DNA of 64,000 nt from G963665085 sp963665085 (GCA_963665085.2 CAXXXS010000001.1:496001-560000); one strand, 5' to 3'. Shown: positions 17,891 through 26,160, counted from the stretch's first letter. The notes: generated by a model not told the origin, from the letters alone. Numbers and translations are program-made.

Positions 17891-19219
17891 TTATTTTTTA
17901 ATTAATTGTACTATATCATTCCCATTTGCAAAAATAAGCAACGAAAGCAAGATTATCATTCCTGCAAGCTGAGCATATTCTAAAAATTTATCACCTGGTT
18001 TTCTTCCGCTTATCATTTCATAAAGCAGAAACATAACATGGCCTCCATCCAAAGCAGGAATAGGAAGTATATTCATTACTGCCAATATAATTGAAAGGAA
18101 TGCTGTCATATTCCAGAAAACATGCCAATCCCATGTTCCAGGGAAAAAGCTTCCTATTTTAAGAAAACCTCCCAGAGACTCATACGCTTTTGTTTCTGGC
18201 TTAAATATTAATTTGAACTGTTTTAAATAATCTTTTACTGTTTTAAAACCTTTATTTATACCAGCAGGAATTGATTCAAAAAAATCATATTCTATCTTTT
18301 TTAACTCAAAAAATTTATCAAGTGATGCTTCTGTATAAACACCTAATTTGCCAGACTCCGGGATATCAACAGGAATTTCCAATATTTGGTTATCTCTATT
18401 TATGGATAATAAAACCTTACTTTGCTTATTCTCATTTAGTTTATCTCTAACTTCATCATAAAAACTAACATCCTCTCCATTAAATGCAATTATCTTATCT
18501 CCTTCTTTTAATCCAGCCTCTCTTGCAGCAGACTCATCTTCGGTCGGAATTTCTGCAATTATAAAAGGGATACGAGGCACTACAAATTCTGGATTCTTAA
18601 TTAATTTCGGAATAACACTCTCTGAAACCTGCAAATCTAAAATTTGGCCGTCTCTATTAACAGTAATCGTTTGAATTTCATTCAAAAGAATATCAGGAAC
18701 AATAGAAAAGAAATTGTCAATTTCTTCACCATCAAGTGAGACTATCTTATCTCCATTTTGCAGGCCAACCTCCATCGCTAATGAATCTACCATAACACCA
18801 TATGTGGCATTTTCATTAGGTAAGTAGCGTTCTCCCCAGGCATAAAGCATCATTGAATAGATTACTAAAGCAAGGATAAAATTTACTAAAACACCACCTA
18901 ACATTATTAAAAGTCTTTGCCATGATGGTTTTGAACGAAATTCGTAAGGTTGTGGGGGTAGCTTTAACTGCTCTTTGTCCATCGACTCATCAATCATTCC
19001 TGAAATTTTGACATACCCTCCTAGTGGAAGCCATCCTAATCCATACTCTGTTTCTCCTTTTTTTACTTTAAAAATTGAAAACCAAGGATCAAAAAACAAA
19101 TAAAATTTCTCTACCCTTGTTTTGAATAACTTAGCAAATGTAAAATGGCCAAGCTCATGTAATATAATCAGTATTGATAAACTCAATAAGAATTGCGCCG
19201 TCTTTATTAAAATCTCCAT
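17891..19219 (-). CDS. rseP: RIP metalloprotease RseP, site-2 protease M50
   Basis: A 442-residue intramembrane zinc protease. The HExxH motif is near residue 21 (LHELGHFTFAKL) in the first membrane helix. The LDG motif is in the C-terminal helix region (NILPIPALDGGHVMF). Two PDZ domains lie between, around residues 125-210 and 215-300 (VGLQNGDKIVSLDGEEI and AGLKEGDKIIAFNGEDV). The family cleaves membrane-anchored regulators such as anti-sigma factors. The window also carries a FecR-type anti-sigma factor, but no direct link is shown. It follows dxr by 36 nt, a gene order common in bacteria. Confidence 0.95.
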   Translation of the reverse strand: MEILIKTAQFLLSLSILIILHELGHFTFAKLFKTRVEKFYLFFDPWFSIFKVKKGETEYGLGWLPLGGYVKISGMIDESMDKEQLKLPPQPYEFRSKPSWQRLLIMLGGVLVNFILALVIYSMMLYAWGERYLPNENATYGVMVDSLAMEVGLQNGDKIVSLDGEEIDNFFSIVPDILLNEIQTITVNRDGQILDLQVSESVIPKLIKNPEFVVPRIPFIIAEIPTEDESAAREAGLKEGDKIIAFNGEDVSFYDEVRDKLNENKQSKVLLSINRDNQILEIPVDIPESGKLGVYTEASLDKFFELKKIEYDFFESIPAGINKGFKTVKDYLKQFKLIFKPETKAYESLGGFLKIGSFFPGTWDWHVFWNMTAFLSIILAVMNILPIPALDGGHVMFLLYEMISGRKPGDKFLEYAQLAGMIILLSLLIFANGNDIVQLIKK

Positions 19220-19255
19220 TGTCTATTATTATCTATAATTCGTATAATCTCTTTT

Positions 19256-20404
19256 CTATAGTAATGTTCTAGTATATTGTCTTGTTTCTGTATCTGTTTG
19301 AATATAATCTTCTAATGCCGGATTTTTTACATAAGGCATTTTTTGCATAACCGTTTCAATTATATCAGGCATTTTTGCAAAACTGACTTTGTCTATCAAA
19401 AAGTATTCCACTACAATTTCGTTGGCAGCATTTAAAATACATGGCATATTTCCACCTTTATCCAATGCCAGATATGCCAGTGCAAGGTTTCTAAATTTTT
19501 CCGTGTCAGGTTTTTCAAATGTCAAATTTGGATAATTCACAAAATCGAATCTTGGAAAATCTGAATCTAATCTTTCTGGATACCCCAGTGCGTATTGTAT
19601 AGGTAATCTCATGTCTGGCAATCCCATTTGGGCCTTTATTGAGCCATCCTTAAATTGGACCATTGAATGGATAATACTTTGAGGGTGTATAATCACATCT
19701 ATTTGTTCAGGAGTAAGATTAAACAACCATTTTGCTTCAATCACTTCAAGTCCTTTATTCATCATTGATGCGGAATCAATTGTTATTTTTGATCCCATGC
19801 ACCAGTTCGGATGGTTTAAAGCCTCCTCTTTAGATACTGTTTGAATATATTCTCTTGTTTTGTCCCTGAAAGGCCCACCCGATGCTGTTAAAATTATTTT
19901 CTCAATGGGATTATTTCTCTCTCCGGTCAAGCATTGAAAAATTGCAGAATGTTCTGAGTCAACAGGATTAATAACCACATTATGTTCCCTAGCCATACGG
20001 GTAACAATATCTCCTGCAACTACGAGTGTTTCCTTGTTTGCCAATGCTATATCTTTACCTGTTTTTATTGCGTTGACAGTAGGTTTTAATCCAGCAAAAC
20101 CAACCATTGCAGTTACAACAATATCAATATCATCAGACATAACAACTTCTTCAATTACATCACATCCGGAGTAAACCTTTATTGGTAGATTTTGTAGTGC
20201 CTCGGCTACTTCTTTGTATTTTGATTCATTCCCAATAACAACCTGATTGGGAACATAAAGCATAGCCTGTTCAATTAATATGCCTGAATTATTATTCGCG
20301 GTTAATAAGGTAACTTCAAATTTATCCTGATGATTATGGATTACTTCCAGTGTTTGTGTCCCAATTGAGCCTGTTGATCCAAGAATCGCTACTCTTTTTT
20401 TCAT
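19256..20404 (-). CDS. dxr: 1-deoxy-D-xylulose-5-phosphate reductoisomerase
   Basis: A 382-residue enzyme of the non-mevalonate isoprenoid pathway. It converts DXP to 2-C-methyl-D-erythritol 4-phosphate with NADPH. The nucleotide-binding motif AILGSTGSIGTQTLEVI is at residues 5-21. The active-site regions NPVDSEHSAIFQCL, SGGPFRD, and NHPNWCMGSKITIDSASMM with metal and substrate ligands are intact. The C-terminal domain is complete. The gene sits 17 nt after the M23 peptidase gene and 36 nt before rseP, so the three are probably one transcript. Confidence 0.97.
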   Translation of the reverse strand: MKKRVAILGSTGSIGTQTLEVIHNHQDKFEVTLLTANNNSGILIEQAMLYVPNQVVIGNESKYKEVAEALQNLPIKVYSGCDVIEEVVMSDDIDIVVTAMVGFAGLKPTVNAIKTGKDIALANKETLVVAGDIVTRMAREHNVVINPVDSEHSAIFQCLTGERNNPIEKIILTASGGPFRDKTREYIQTVSKEEALNHPNWCMGSKITIDSASMMNKGLEVIEAKWLFNLTPEQIDVIIHPQSIIHSMVQFKDGSIKAQMGLPDMRLPIQYALGYPERLDSDFPRFDFVNYPNLTFEKPDTEKFRNLALAYLALDKGGNMPCILNAANEIVVEYFLIDKVSFAKMPDIIETVMQKMPYVKNPALEDYIQTDTETRQYTRTLL

Positions 20405-20421
20405 TATTCTAAATTCCGGTG

Positions 20422-21285
20422 CTAATTAAAATCAATATAATCTTCAGCATTTATAGGCTTGCCTTTATACCACAATTCAAAATGCAAATGTGGACCTGTT
20501 GTTAATTCACCAGAGTTTCCAATAATCGCAATAGGCTCACCCGCCTGAACCCTGCTCCCGATTTTCTTTAATAATTCTGCATTGTGTTTATAGGCTGAGA
20601 TTAAATTGTCATTGTGTTGAATTAAAATGACATGCCCTGTTTCGAGTGTCCAGGAAGTCATTATTATTGTACCATCATAAACCGATTTAACTACTTCGTT
20701 TGGTCCGGCAACGATATCTGTACCGAAGTGATTCTCCTCATCATTAAATGAATTTGTAACAATACCTTTAAGAGGAGTAAAGAAATGAATATTGGCAATA
20801 TCTGAAATTCCTTTAGATGATGCAGTTACCAAATTAAATTTATCTGCCTGCTCAAGTTGCCGGCGATATGCAGAATCGAATCCACCTTGCGTTAAACGAA
20901 CATTAGAAACAGAAGGTGATATCGTATCATTTCCTATATTTTCCGGTTCTTTTCCAGAAATAATAAAGTTTATATTACGTATGTATTGATCCCTAAGATT
21001 AAGTTCAGACTCCAGACTATCTACTTTAAACGCATTTAATATTATATTCCTTCTCACTGTAGAATCAGGATAACCAGGCACCAATTCCCGCAATGGAGTG
21101 TATGATACTAAAAAAAATATGCCTACCAATAATATCAATACCCCACCACCACCAAAAGCAATAATATTCATTTTGGTGAGCCTTACAAATCCGATTTGTT
21201 CAAACGTTAAGTCGTTATAAACAATAAGACGGTATTTGTCTTTTAACCTTTCTAATAACTTCTTTTTCTCGTCCTTTTTTGACAT
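20422..21285 (-). CDS. M23 family metallopeptidase with membrane anchor
   Basis: A 287-residue LytM-type peptidase. The start is set at the ATG at 21285 (MSKKDEKKKLLERLKDKYRL). The frame is open 31 codons further up but with no family-like content. A single membrane helix lies at about residues 40-60, then a helical linker. The peptidase domain at about residues 180-285 has the zinc ligands HFGTDI and HLHF and the conserved tail. All ligands are present, so it could be an active endopeptidase cutting peptidoglycan cross-links in the periplasm. Family members also act as division or secretion scaffolds. It opens a likely operon with dxr and rseP. Confidence 0.92.
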   Translation of the reverse strand: MSKKDEKKKLLERLKDKYRLIVYNDLTFEQIGFVRLTKMNIIAFGGGGVLILLVGIFFLVSYTPLRELVPGYPDSTVRRNIILNAFKVDSLESELNLRDQYIRNINFIISGKEPENIGNDTISPSVSNVRLTQGGFDSAYRRQLEQADKFNLVTASSKGISDIANIHFFTPLKGIVTNSFNDEENHFGTDIVAGPNEVVKSVYDGTIIMTSWTLETGHVILIQHNDNLISAYKHNAELLKKIGSRVQAGEPIAIIGNSGELTTGPHLHFELWYKGKPINAEDYIDFN

Positions 21286-21424
21286 GAGAACAAATTTTGG
21301 CAAATATAGTCTTAAAATTCGTAAGATGAAGGATGATAAGCTATGAATGAAAAAAGATCTCCATTTATATTCCACCAAAAGAGACTTTTATCACCAATTC
21401 AATTAAAAAAACTTTAAGTTAATT

Positions 21425-21454
21425 TTGTTTTATTGTTAAATAAATCTATCTTTG
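21425..21454 (+). promoter_or_regulatory. Bacteroidota-type primary sigma promoter of the initiator tRNA
   Basis: The sequence shows TTG at 21425-21427, a 19-bp spacer, and TATCTTTG at 21447-21454. This matches the Bacteroidota primary-sigma consensus of a -33 TTG and a -7 TAnnTTTG at the usual spacing. It lies 43 nt upstream of the mature tRNA start. Confidence 0.8.
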
Positions 21455-21497
21455 CCCCCCGAAACAAACAAAGAAGTTCTTATAACATAAAATATAT

Positions 21498-21570
<73 letters not shown>

Positions 21571-21573
21571 CTA

Positions 21574-21606
21574 AAAGCCTCGATTTATCGGGGCTTTCGT
21601 TTTTTA
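21574..21606 (+). terminator. Terminator directly after tRNA-fMet
   Basis: AAAGCCTCGA pairs with TCGGGGCTTT across a TTTA loop (one T:G wobble) and is followed by CGTTTTTT. It begins within 4 nt of the tRNA end and would terminate the tRNA transcript. It lies on the element side of the attachment core, so it may have been supplied by the element. Confidence 0.75.
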
Positions 21607-21624
21607 TTGGAAATATATTGGAAA
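21607..21624. repeat. Left 18-nt direct repeat (candidate integrase arm site)
   Basis: TTGGAAATATATTGGAAA, itself two TTGGAAA half-sites 11 nt apart, identical to 28359-28376. It lies 33 nt inside the left attachment core. Paired repeats inside both ends are expected for arm-type binding sites of a tyrosine recombinase. Confidence 0.65.
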
Positions 21625-21721
21625 CGAAACACGCCTTGCAAGTAACATAATTTTACCTTCAAATAGTAAACTTATCCTCATCTACATCATTTACGGGAAA
21701 TTCTTAGCAAATAACTTGTTA

Positions 21722-21958
21722 TTACTTTTTCTTTAGAAATTCTTGGAAGTCGCTTGGTTTTTCACCAATATTTCTTAAGGAATTTTTTATTATAAATTCA
21801 GGCACTGGACTTATATGGGATTGTAGGATAACAGGACGTAAAAGGTCTTTTCTTGACCAAACTTCATGCCCTCCTTTTGTTCTGATTTTTTTTAATCCTT
21901 TATAAACAAGGTAGTTTTGAAATACTTTTAAAGGTATGTTCTTAAATCTTTGGCTCAT
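21722..21958 (-). CDS. hicA: HicA-family mRNA interferase toxin
   Basis: A 78-residue protein with the HicA (YcfA) pattern. The N-terminal helix is VFQNYLVYKGLKKIRTKGGH. The presumed catalytic histidine is at residue 31 in GGHEVW, followed by a strand and a C-terminal stretch VPEFIIKNSLRNIG, equivalent to the family region that ends the fold. HicA toxins are ribosome-independent ribonucleases that cut mRNA and are held in check by HicB. Its ATG overlaps the end of the HicB-like gene by 4 nt, as expected for a coupled toxin-antitoxin pair. The antitoxin-first order matches hicBA modules. Confidence 0.75.
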   Translation of the reverse strand: MSQRFKNIPLKVFQNYLVYKGLKKIRTKGGHEVWSRKDLLRPVILQSHISPVPEFIIKNSLRNIGEKPSDFQEFLKKK

Positions 21959-22338
21959 GCAGCCGGAATCTCAATATCCTGATCGAATTTTTTAAACGTA
22001 TGGTCATTAAATATTCTGCTAAAATTATCGTTATCAGATAGGATTTTTTGCAAAGTTGGGGGTCTCATTTTTTTATATTTACTTTTTACCGTCCACCCCA
22101 TACGTCTTAAATCCTTATGAAACGTCCCTTTATTAATCGTATAACTAAAATATTCACCTAAAGACATTTTAAAGGATTCAAATGCTTCATCTTCATCAGA
22201 TCCATATCCACTTATATCAAGGGCTGGGCAATAAACAACGTAAGAACCATCTTCTTCAAAAGAAATCATTGGTACTTTCATAGAAACTGATTTATTACCT
22301 TGTTTCCAATTTCCTTTAAAAATAGCACTCTGATTCAT
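21955..22338 (-). CDS. hicB: HicB-like antitoxin
   Basis: A 127-residue protein. Residues 17-65 follow the HicB/UPF0150 partial RNase H-like fold: VPMISFEEDGSYVVYCPALD, then GYGSDEDEAFESFKMSL. This resembles the typical pattern of a strand, P.L......G.T..EA. The C-terminal part (residues 70-127) would hold the DNA-binding or extra domain; I do not recognise a clear helix-turn-helix or ribbon-helix-helix there. It is followed by the HicA gene with a 4-nt overlap. Two tandem hairpins upstream insulate it from the neighbouring gene, so it likely has its own promoter. Confidence 0.7.
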   Translation of the reverse strand: MNQSAIFKGNWKQGNKSVSMKVPMISFEEDGSYVVYCPALDISGYGSDEDEAFESFKMSLGEYFSYTINKGTFHKDLRRMGWTVKSKYKKMRPPTLQKILSDNDNFSRIFNDHTFKKFDQDIEIPAA

Positions 22339-22424
22339 CTCGTTTTATTTATTCGTTAATACAAAAATATAATCATTTCTTAAACAAAATTTATTCAATA
22401 TTTGTTTTAATCTAATTTAGAATG

Positions 22425-22463
22425 ATTATAAAAAACCCGCCCACCAGAACAGGAAACGGGTTT
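22425..22463 (-). terminator. Terminator-like hairpin upstream of hicB
   Basis: On the minus strand AAACCCG (22463-22457) pairs with CGGGTTT (22439-22433), followed by TTTATAAT. It is the second of two tandem hairpins after the 217-residue gene. Confidence 0.55.
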
Positions 22464-22495
22464 AAACCACACTAAAACAACCGCTTCAAATATAC

Positions 22496-22524
22496 AAAAA
22501 ACCCCGACTTACTCGAAGTCAGGG
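22496..22524 (-). terminator. Intrinsic terminator after the 217-residue element gene
   Basis: On the minus strand CCCTGACTT pairs with AAGTCGGGG (one T:G wobble) around CGAGT and runs into TTTTTT. It is a strong terminator 24 nt after the stop codon. Confidence 0.85.
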
Positions 22525-22547
22525 TATCAAATGAATGAACGAATTAA

Positions 22548-23201
22548 TTAAGCCGCTTTAACTTTCCTTACCAAATCTTTTGGCTTTATCGTGAACCGAC
22601 CATTATCGAGGTTTATTTTTAAAAACATTGCGATTCTATTTCTGTCTATGCGACCAACTCCTTCGCTTTCGCAATATTCATTAAGATTTTCAAAGAAATT
22701 TTCAAACCATTTTAATTTTTCAAGTTCTTGCGGTGTTTCGGCATAGGTTTTAAATACCTCGCAAGCATCCGCAACCGCTTTTTTGTTCAAAACAAACTCG
22801 TTATCCTGCCAAATCAATAGTTTTGTTGATTCTACGTCCAGCCTATAAAGTGCAATAACGCCCTGTTTATTGTACCTGTCAATCGTTCCCGGCATAACTA
22901 CGGTAAAATCAGATATAAACATTTCCCTATTAATCCCTGTCAGCTCTGCCAGCTTAACAATGTCCAGTTCTTTGCCCGCTATCGGTTTAATTGGAGAATT
23001 CGCCCTCAATAACTCATCGAAAGTTGCGACCGGGTCTCTTAGTAATTTATAAGCAAAATTTTCATCAACCTTTGTTTTGAAATGGTTATGCCTAATTGCA
23101 AACTTGTTAATCAATGAATTGCATGTTTTGATTGTCTCGTGAGCTTTTTCGATTGCGGCCTGAATGGCCTCATCATTCTGGTAAACTAAAATCTTTTTCA
23201 T
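22548..23201 (-). CDS. Hypothetical protein of the element, 217 residues
   Basis: I do not recognise a family. The protein is soluble, with no signal or membrane segment. It has a helical N-terminus (EAIQAAIEKAHETIKTCNSLINKF), a middle region beginning at about residue 75 (KELDIVKLAELTGINREMF) that could be a small helix-turn-helix-like segment, and a basic C-terminus (FTIKPKDLVRKVKAA). It is the last gene of the nuclease-containing gene run and is followed by a strong terminator. ATG start. Composition is like the rest of the element. Confidence 0.7.
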   Translation of the reverse strand: MKKILVYQNDEAIQAAIEKAHETIKTCNSLINKFAIRHNHFKTKVDENFAYKLLRDPVATFDELLRANSPIKPIAGKELDIVKLAELTGINREMFISDFTVVMPGTIDRYNKQGVIALYRLDVESTKLLIWQDNEFVLNKKAVADACEVFKTYAETPQELEKLKWFENFFENLNEYCESEGVGRIDRNRIAMFLKINLDNGRFTIKPKDLVRKVKAA

Positions 23202-23233
23202 TTTCTAACTTTTAAAAATTTATACTTAATTGG

Positions 23234-23374
23234 TTAAACCTCTCTTTTTGAATGAAATTTTTCTACAATCACACCATCAGAATTTTTTGAAATCACTTTT
23301 CTGATAATTGTGATTTTCTCTTTTAACGGATTGTTAATTAACTCTTTAATCCTTTGAATTTTATCTTTTTTCAT
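23234..23374 (-). CDS. Small hypothetical protein of the element, 46 residues
   Basis: A short reading frame beginning MKKDKIQRIKELINN and ending FHSKREV. It starts 5 nt after the stop of the 77-residue gene, so translation is probably coupled. Nearly a third of residues are Lys or Arg, which suggests nucleic-acid contact. No family recognised. It fills what would otherwise be an empty spacer between two element genes. Confidence 0.55.
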   Translation of the reverse strand: MKKDKIQRIKELINNPLKEKITIIRKVISKNSDGVIVEKFHSKREV

Positions 23375-23379
23375 CACTA

Positions 23380-23613
23380 TTAATTTTCTTCAATAATTTC
23401 AATCAATGCTTGTGCAGCTTCCAAAGAAGTAACTACAATTTTTAGGGCAATCCCTTCATTTGTAAATTCATCAAGGTATTTGTTTAATAATATCAATGTC
23501 CCAGTTTCTTTATGATAAAAACCTTTTTCCGGTGGAATATCAATATTGACTGGCTCTTTTCGAGGTGCAGCAACCAGCCGTTTTATGGTTTCTATCTTCC
23601 TTACATTTTTCAT
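23380..23613 (-). CDS. Hypothetical protein of the element, 77 residues
   Basis: A small soluble protein with a basic N-terminus (KNVRKIETIKRLVAAPRKEP) and an acidic C-terminus (LEAAQALIEIIEEN). No family recognised. Its ATG overlaps the end of the upstream 92-residue gene by 4 nt (ATGA), and a 46-residue frame follows 5 nt later, so it belongs to a translationally coupled string. Confidence 0.65.
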   Translation of the reverse strand: MKNVRKIETIKRLVAAPRKEPVNIDIPPEKGFYHKETGTLILLNKYLDEFTNEGIALKIVVTSLEAAQALIEIIEEN

Positions 23614-23888
23614 AATTCACCATTTTTTAATTGTTCGATAATTCTGTTTAAATCCTCATCGCTCAATGATTCCAGAATGGGCAATGGCCGGGGGAGTGTA
23701 TGCCTCAACATCTTCTCTAAAAAATCTAAACGCTCCTTTGGTTCTAACTTTTCAAAATCATCGCTTATAGTTTCCCAATTATTTTCAATGAATTGTGTTA
23801 CACGTTCTCTGAGTTCATTTGTGCTTAAGTTCGGTTTGCCCTTTGGCCTACCATTTTCGTTATTTGTTCTGCCTTTTGGAAGTCCCAT
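23610..23888 (-). CDS. Hypothetical protein with GRPKGKPN motif, 92 residues
   Basis: The N-terminus MGLPKGRTNNENGRPKGKPN carries the basic GRPKG-type motif. It is found in AT-hook-like segments and at the start of some small phage proteins, such as DUF5681 and small-terminase-like proteins. The rest is helical (ELRERVTQFIENNWETI; EKLEPKERLDFLEKMLRH), compatible with an oligomeric DNA-binding protein. A packaging role is only a guess, because no large terminase is present. It overlaps the next gene by 4 nt. Confidence 0.6.
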   Translation of the reverse strand: MGLPKGRTNNENGRPKGKPNLSTNELRERVTQFIENNWETISDDFEKLEPKERLDFLEKMLRHTLPRPLPILESLSDEDLNRIIEQLKNGEL

Positions 23889-23912
23889 TTTTTTGTAAAT
23901 TTTTGTTGTTTT

Positions 23913-24404
23913 CTAAAATGTCATCAAACCAATTTTTAAAATCCATGAAATTTCTTGACAGGAAGTAACGCCCCCGCTTGCTTCAATTTCAGATTGTATC
24001 TTCTGTTGATGTTTACTTTGCCTATCAGCGCCGATTTTAACTTCAATCCCGATAAATTGACCGTTAACTATTGCCTGTATATCGGGTAATCCCTTTCGCA
24101 TACCTGAAAAGCGATATTTATTAAGTTTAAAATCAAATTGTCCCTGTGAGTTTATCCGGTATGCCTGACCGCCTTTTAGCTTTATGTAGCAAATCACACA
24201 CTTTGTTAGACTGTTGGCGTTATTATCAGAAAATTTGTCTTTTGTTCTAATGTATTCCGGTAATGCAGAATCTTTGTATTGAAACTCAAACCATAACTTT
24301 TCGAGTTCTTTGATTGCATCGGGTTTAATATATCGCTGTTTTGGTTTGCGCCTGGGCTTTTCTACTGATTCAATTAATGTTGTTATTTCTTCCTGATAAC
24401 TCAT
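23913..24404 (-). CDS. VRR-NUC domain nuclease, 163 residues
   Basis: The C-terminal half (about 75-150) is a VRR-NUC type PD-(D/E)xK nuclease. It has GLPDIQAIVNG with P107-D108, IGIEVKIGADRQS with E121 and K123, then Q133 in HQQKIQSEIEASGG. This matches the order D, ExK, Q and the aGG turn of the family. All presumed catalytic residues are present. The N-terminal 60 residues are basic and of unknown role. In phages and small islands such stand-alone VRR-NUC proteins are thought to process branched or damaged DNA. It overlaps the 106-residue zinc-finger gene by 4 nt. Confidence 0.82.
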   Translation of the reverse strand: MSYQEEITTLIESVEKPRRKPKQRYIKPDAIKELEKLWFEFQYKDSALPEYIRTKDKFSDNNANSLTKCVICYIKLKGGQAYRINSQGQFDFKLNKYRFSGMRKGLPDIQAIVNGQFIGIEVKIGADRQSKHQQKIQSEIEASGGVTSCQEISWILKIGLMTF

Positions 24405-24721
24405 TTGTTTTTCCTATTATATTGAACACGGCAATTTGATGAACAAAATTTTGCATCGCTTCTTTTTGGTGTAAATGCTTCGCCACAATTAAAACAATGT
24501 GTTACGCTTAATTCATTGCTAAACTTATCCGTAACATTGTTACGGTTATCCGTTGCGTAATTTTCAATAGCTCTATCAAGTGGTGTTTCATCTTGTTTCG
24601 CCTTTTTTTCCCAATATGCGGCATTGTATTTTTTTAACTTATCTCTATTTTTTTGCCTCCATTGCCTTTGATATTCATTACGCGCCTCTTTAGCCTTATC
24701 ACTTATTTTTAATTCATTCAT
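24401..24721 (-). CDS. Small protein with C-terminal zinc-finger, 106 residues
   Basis: The C-terminus has four cysteines in the order CFNCGEAFTPKRSDAKFCSS followed by NC, a treble-clef-like zinc-binding pattern (CxxC...CxxxC). The N-terminal half is highly charged (KARNEYQRQWRQKNRDKLKKY), which points to nucleic-acid binding. No named family is assigned. The stop overlaps the nuclease start by 4 nt, so the two are made together and may act on the same DNA. Confidence 0.7.
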   Translation of the reverse strand: MNELKISDKAKEARNEYQRQWRQKNRDKLKKYNAAYWEKKAKQDETPLDRAIENYATDNRNNVTDKFSNELSVTHCFNCGEAFTPKRSDAKFCSSNCRVQYNRKNK

Positions 24722-24797
24722 TTTTAAAATTTTATGTTTAACTTTTTTTCTGACCGTCCGCTATTATCTATTTATTGAATTCTCTATTTTTTTAGAT

Positions 24798-25574
24798 TTA
24801 TGATATACCCATATTAAGATTGTTGTACTTTTTAGACTGAGTTGATTTATAAATGTTTAAGTATTGCTTAAGTGATATTTTGGGGATTTTTAAAGGATAT
24901 TCGAGAAACTCGATTTTATTTCCAAATTGGACATACAGATTGTTTTCATGTATAAAATGATACCCCGGATAATCTTCTAAAAGTGCTGGATTGATAACAT
25001 CTCCTTTTAAAATTGGCTTTTGTGGTTTTGATATTAAAACTGTTAGTCGCTCAAGATTATTAATAACTTTTTTTGCAGTTCTTTCATTGATTTGTAATAA
25101 CTTAGCGATGTTCCTTATACTTAAAGACGGCTGGAAATCGGTTTCAACAGTTCCCATATTACGCCATTCCCGAATACCAAACCGTCTGTAAGCTTCCATT
25201 GTCGCTATTTTTTTACCGTGGCGTTCGATAATTTTAGCGTATAATCTACATTGAACATCAAATAATGAATCATTATCACTTATGGTAACTTTGCATTGCT
25301 TATGGTCTTTTAGCTCCTTTTTTATTGTGTGAATTGACTTTAAAACCAGATTATTTGTATGTTGATATATCAATCCTTTATTTTCTAAAATTTTAAAATA
25401 TGTGTATAAGGTTTGCTTAGAGACATTAAACTTTTCCGAGAATTCAAGCATTCTTAACTTAACATCAAAAAGGCATGAATTGACAAATTGCAATTTAACG
25501 GCGTGGTATAAAACTAATGGCTTAATAAACTTTTCGTCAATTGCATTAGATATTAATCTTATACTTGAATTCAT
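24798..25574 (-). CDS. Winged-helix DNA-binding protein, 258 residues
   Basis: Two helix-turn-helix segments are visible: residues 45-70 (LEFSEKFNVSKQTLYTYFKI with the wing LENKGLIYQ) and about 150-175 (SIRNIAKLLQINERTAKKVI). The C-terminus is basic (STQSKKYNNLNM). Two winged helices of this kind occur in plasmid or phage replication initiators and in regulators of small elements. No catalytic motif is seen. It could be the element's replication or copy-control protein, but the assignment is inference. It overlaps the 80-residue gene by 4 nt. Confidence 0.65.
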   Translation of the reverse strand: MNSSIRLISNAIDEKFIKPLVLYHAVKLQFVNSCLFDVKLRMLEFSEKFNVSKQTLYTYFKILENKGLIYQHTNNLVLKSIHTIKKELKDHKQCKVTISDNDSLFDVQCRLYAKIIERHGKKIATMEAYRRFGIREWRNMGTVETDFQPSLSIRNIAKLLQINERTAKKVINNLERLTVLISKPQKPILKGDVINPALLEDYPGYHFIHENNLYVQFGNKIEFLEYPLKIPKISLKQYLNIYKSTQSKKYNNLNMGIS

Positions 25575-25813
25575 TTTGGTTGTTTTTCAGGATTAGCAGA
25601 GAGATATGAGGCTAAAAATCCCGTGTGTTTGCAAGGCCTGCGTTTAATTTCCCAAAGAAGATTCAAATCTTCGTAATATCTTTTATACCGTGTGCAATTT
25701 TTCTGTGGAATCCCTGTTGCTACTGCTGCCATTGTACATGTAGCCTCATTTGTTTTGAGGTATTCAAAAAATATTTTTGCTTGACTATCAAATAATTTAT
25801 CTTTGTTCATCAT
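25571..25813 (-). CDS. Hypothetical protein of the element, 80 residues
   Basis: A short soluble protein (MMNKDKLFDSQAKIFFEYLK...). The stretch EATCTMAAVATGIPQKNCTRYKRYYEDL looks like a helix-turn-helix (a phage-type pattern in which a plain helix is followed by a recognition helix near residues 36-48). It directly precedes the winged-helix gene with a 4-nt overlap. A regulatory role is inferred only. Confidence 0.6.
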   Translation of the reverse strand: MMNKDKLFDSQAKIFFEYLKTNEATCTMAAVATGIPQKNCTRYKRYYEDLNLLWEIKRRPCKHTGFLASYLSANPEKQPK

Positions 25814-25830
25814 CTTTTTGCTCGTTCATT

Positions 25831-25863
25831 AAAAATATTCCCGACCTGCCAGTCGGGTTTTTA
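25831..25863. terminator. Bidirectional terminator-like hairpin
   Basis: CCCGAC (25840-25845) pairs with GTCGGG (25852-25857) around CTGCCA. A T-tract follows on the plus strand and AATATTTTT follows on the minus strand. For the minus-strand genes it would end the transcript of the excisionase-like gene. Confidence 0.65.
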
Positions 25864-25932
25864 TTTCCAAAATATTTCCGTTTTTGATTTAATTTGCTGG
25901 TTATCAAGTGAAAATAAAGCGCATAGAACGCT

Positions 25933-26115
25933 TTAACCCTCATCACCTAAAGCTTTTAGAATCTCTTTCCCGGATATAAAAGGCTTGCGCCCAACACGAT
26001 TCACTTTGATTTTGCCGGAACGCTCCCAACGATTTAAAGTCATTCGAGAAACATCGAGCATTTCGGCTTTTGTTAATTCGTTAAACTGGTAGAATTTGTC
26101 TTTTTCTATTTTCAT
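25933..26115 (-). CDS. Excisionase-like helix-turn-helix protein, 60 residues
   Basis: A 60-residue MerR-type winged-helix protein of the kind that acts as recombination directionality factor. It reads FNELTKAEMLDVSRMTLNRW, then ERSGKIKVNRVGRKPFISGKEILKAL. That is the HTH_17/excisionase pattern in which a small winged domain is followed by GRKPFIS. It lies close to the integrase gene within the element, with an inverted repeat upstream, as expected for a protein controlling excision. It could instead be a plain regulator. Confidence 0.72.
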   Translation of the reverse strand: MKIEKDKFYQFNELTKAEMLDVSRMTLNRWERSGKIKVNRVGRKPFISGKEILKALGDEG

Positions 26116-26160
26116 CGTATCAAATATTTTATTGTGTTAATATCTGGTACAATATTACAT

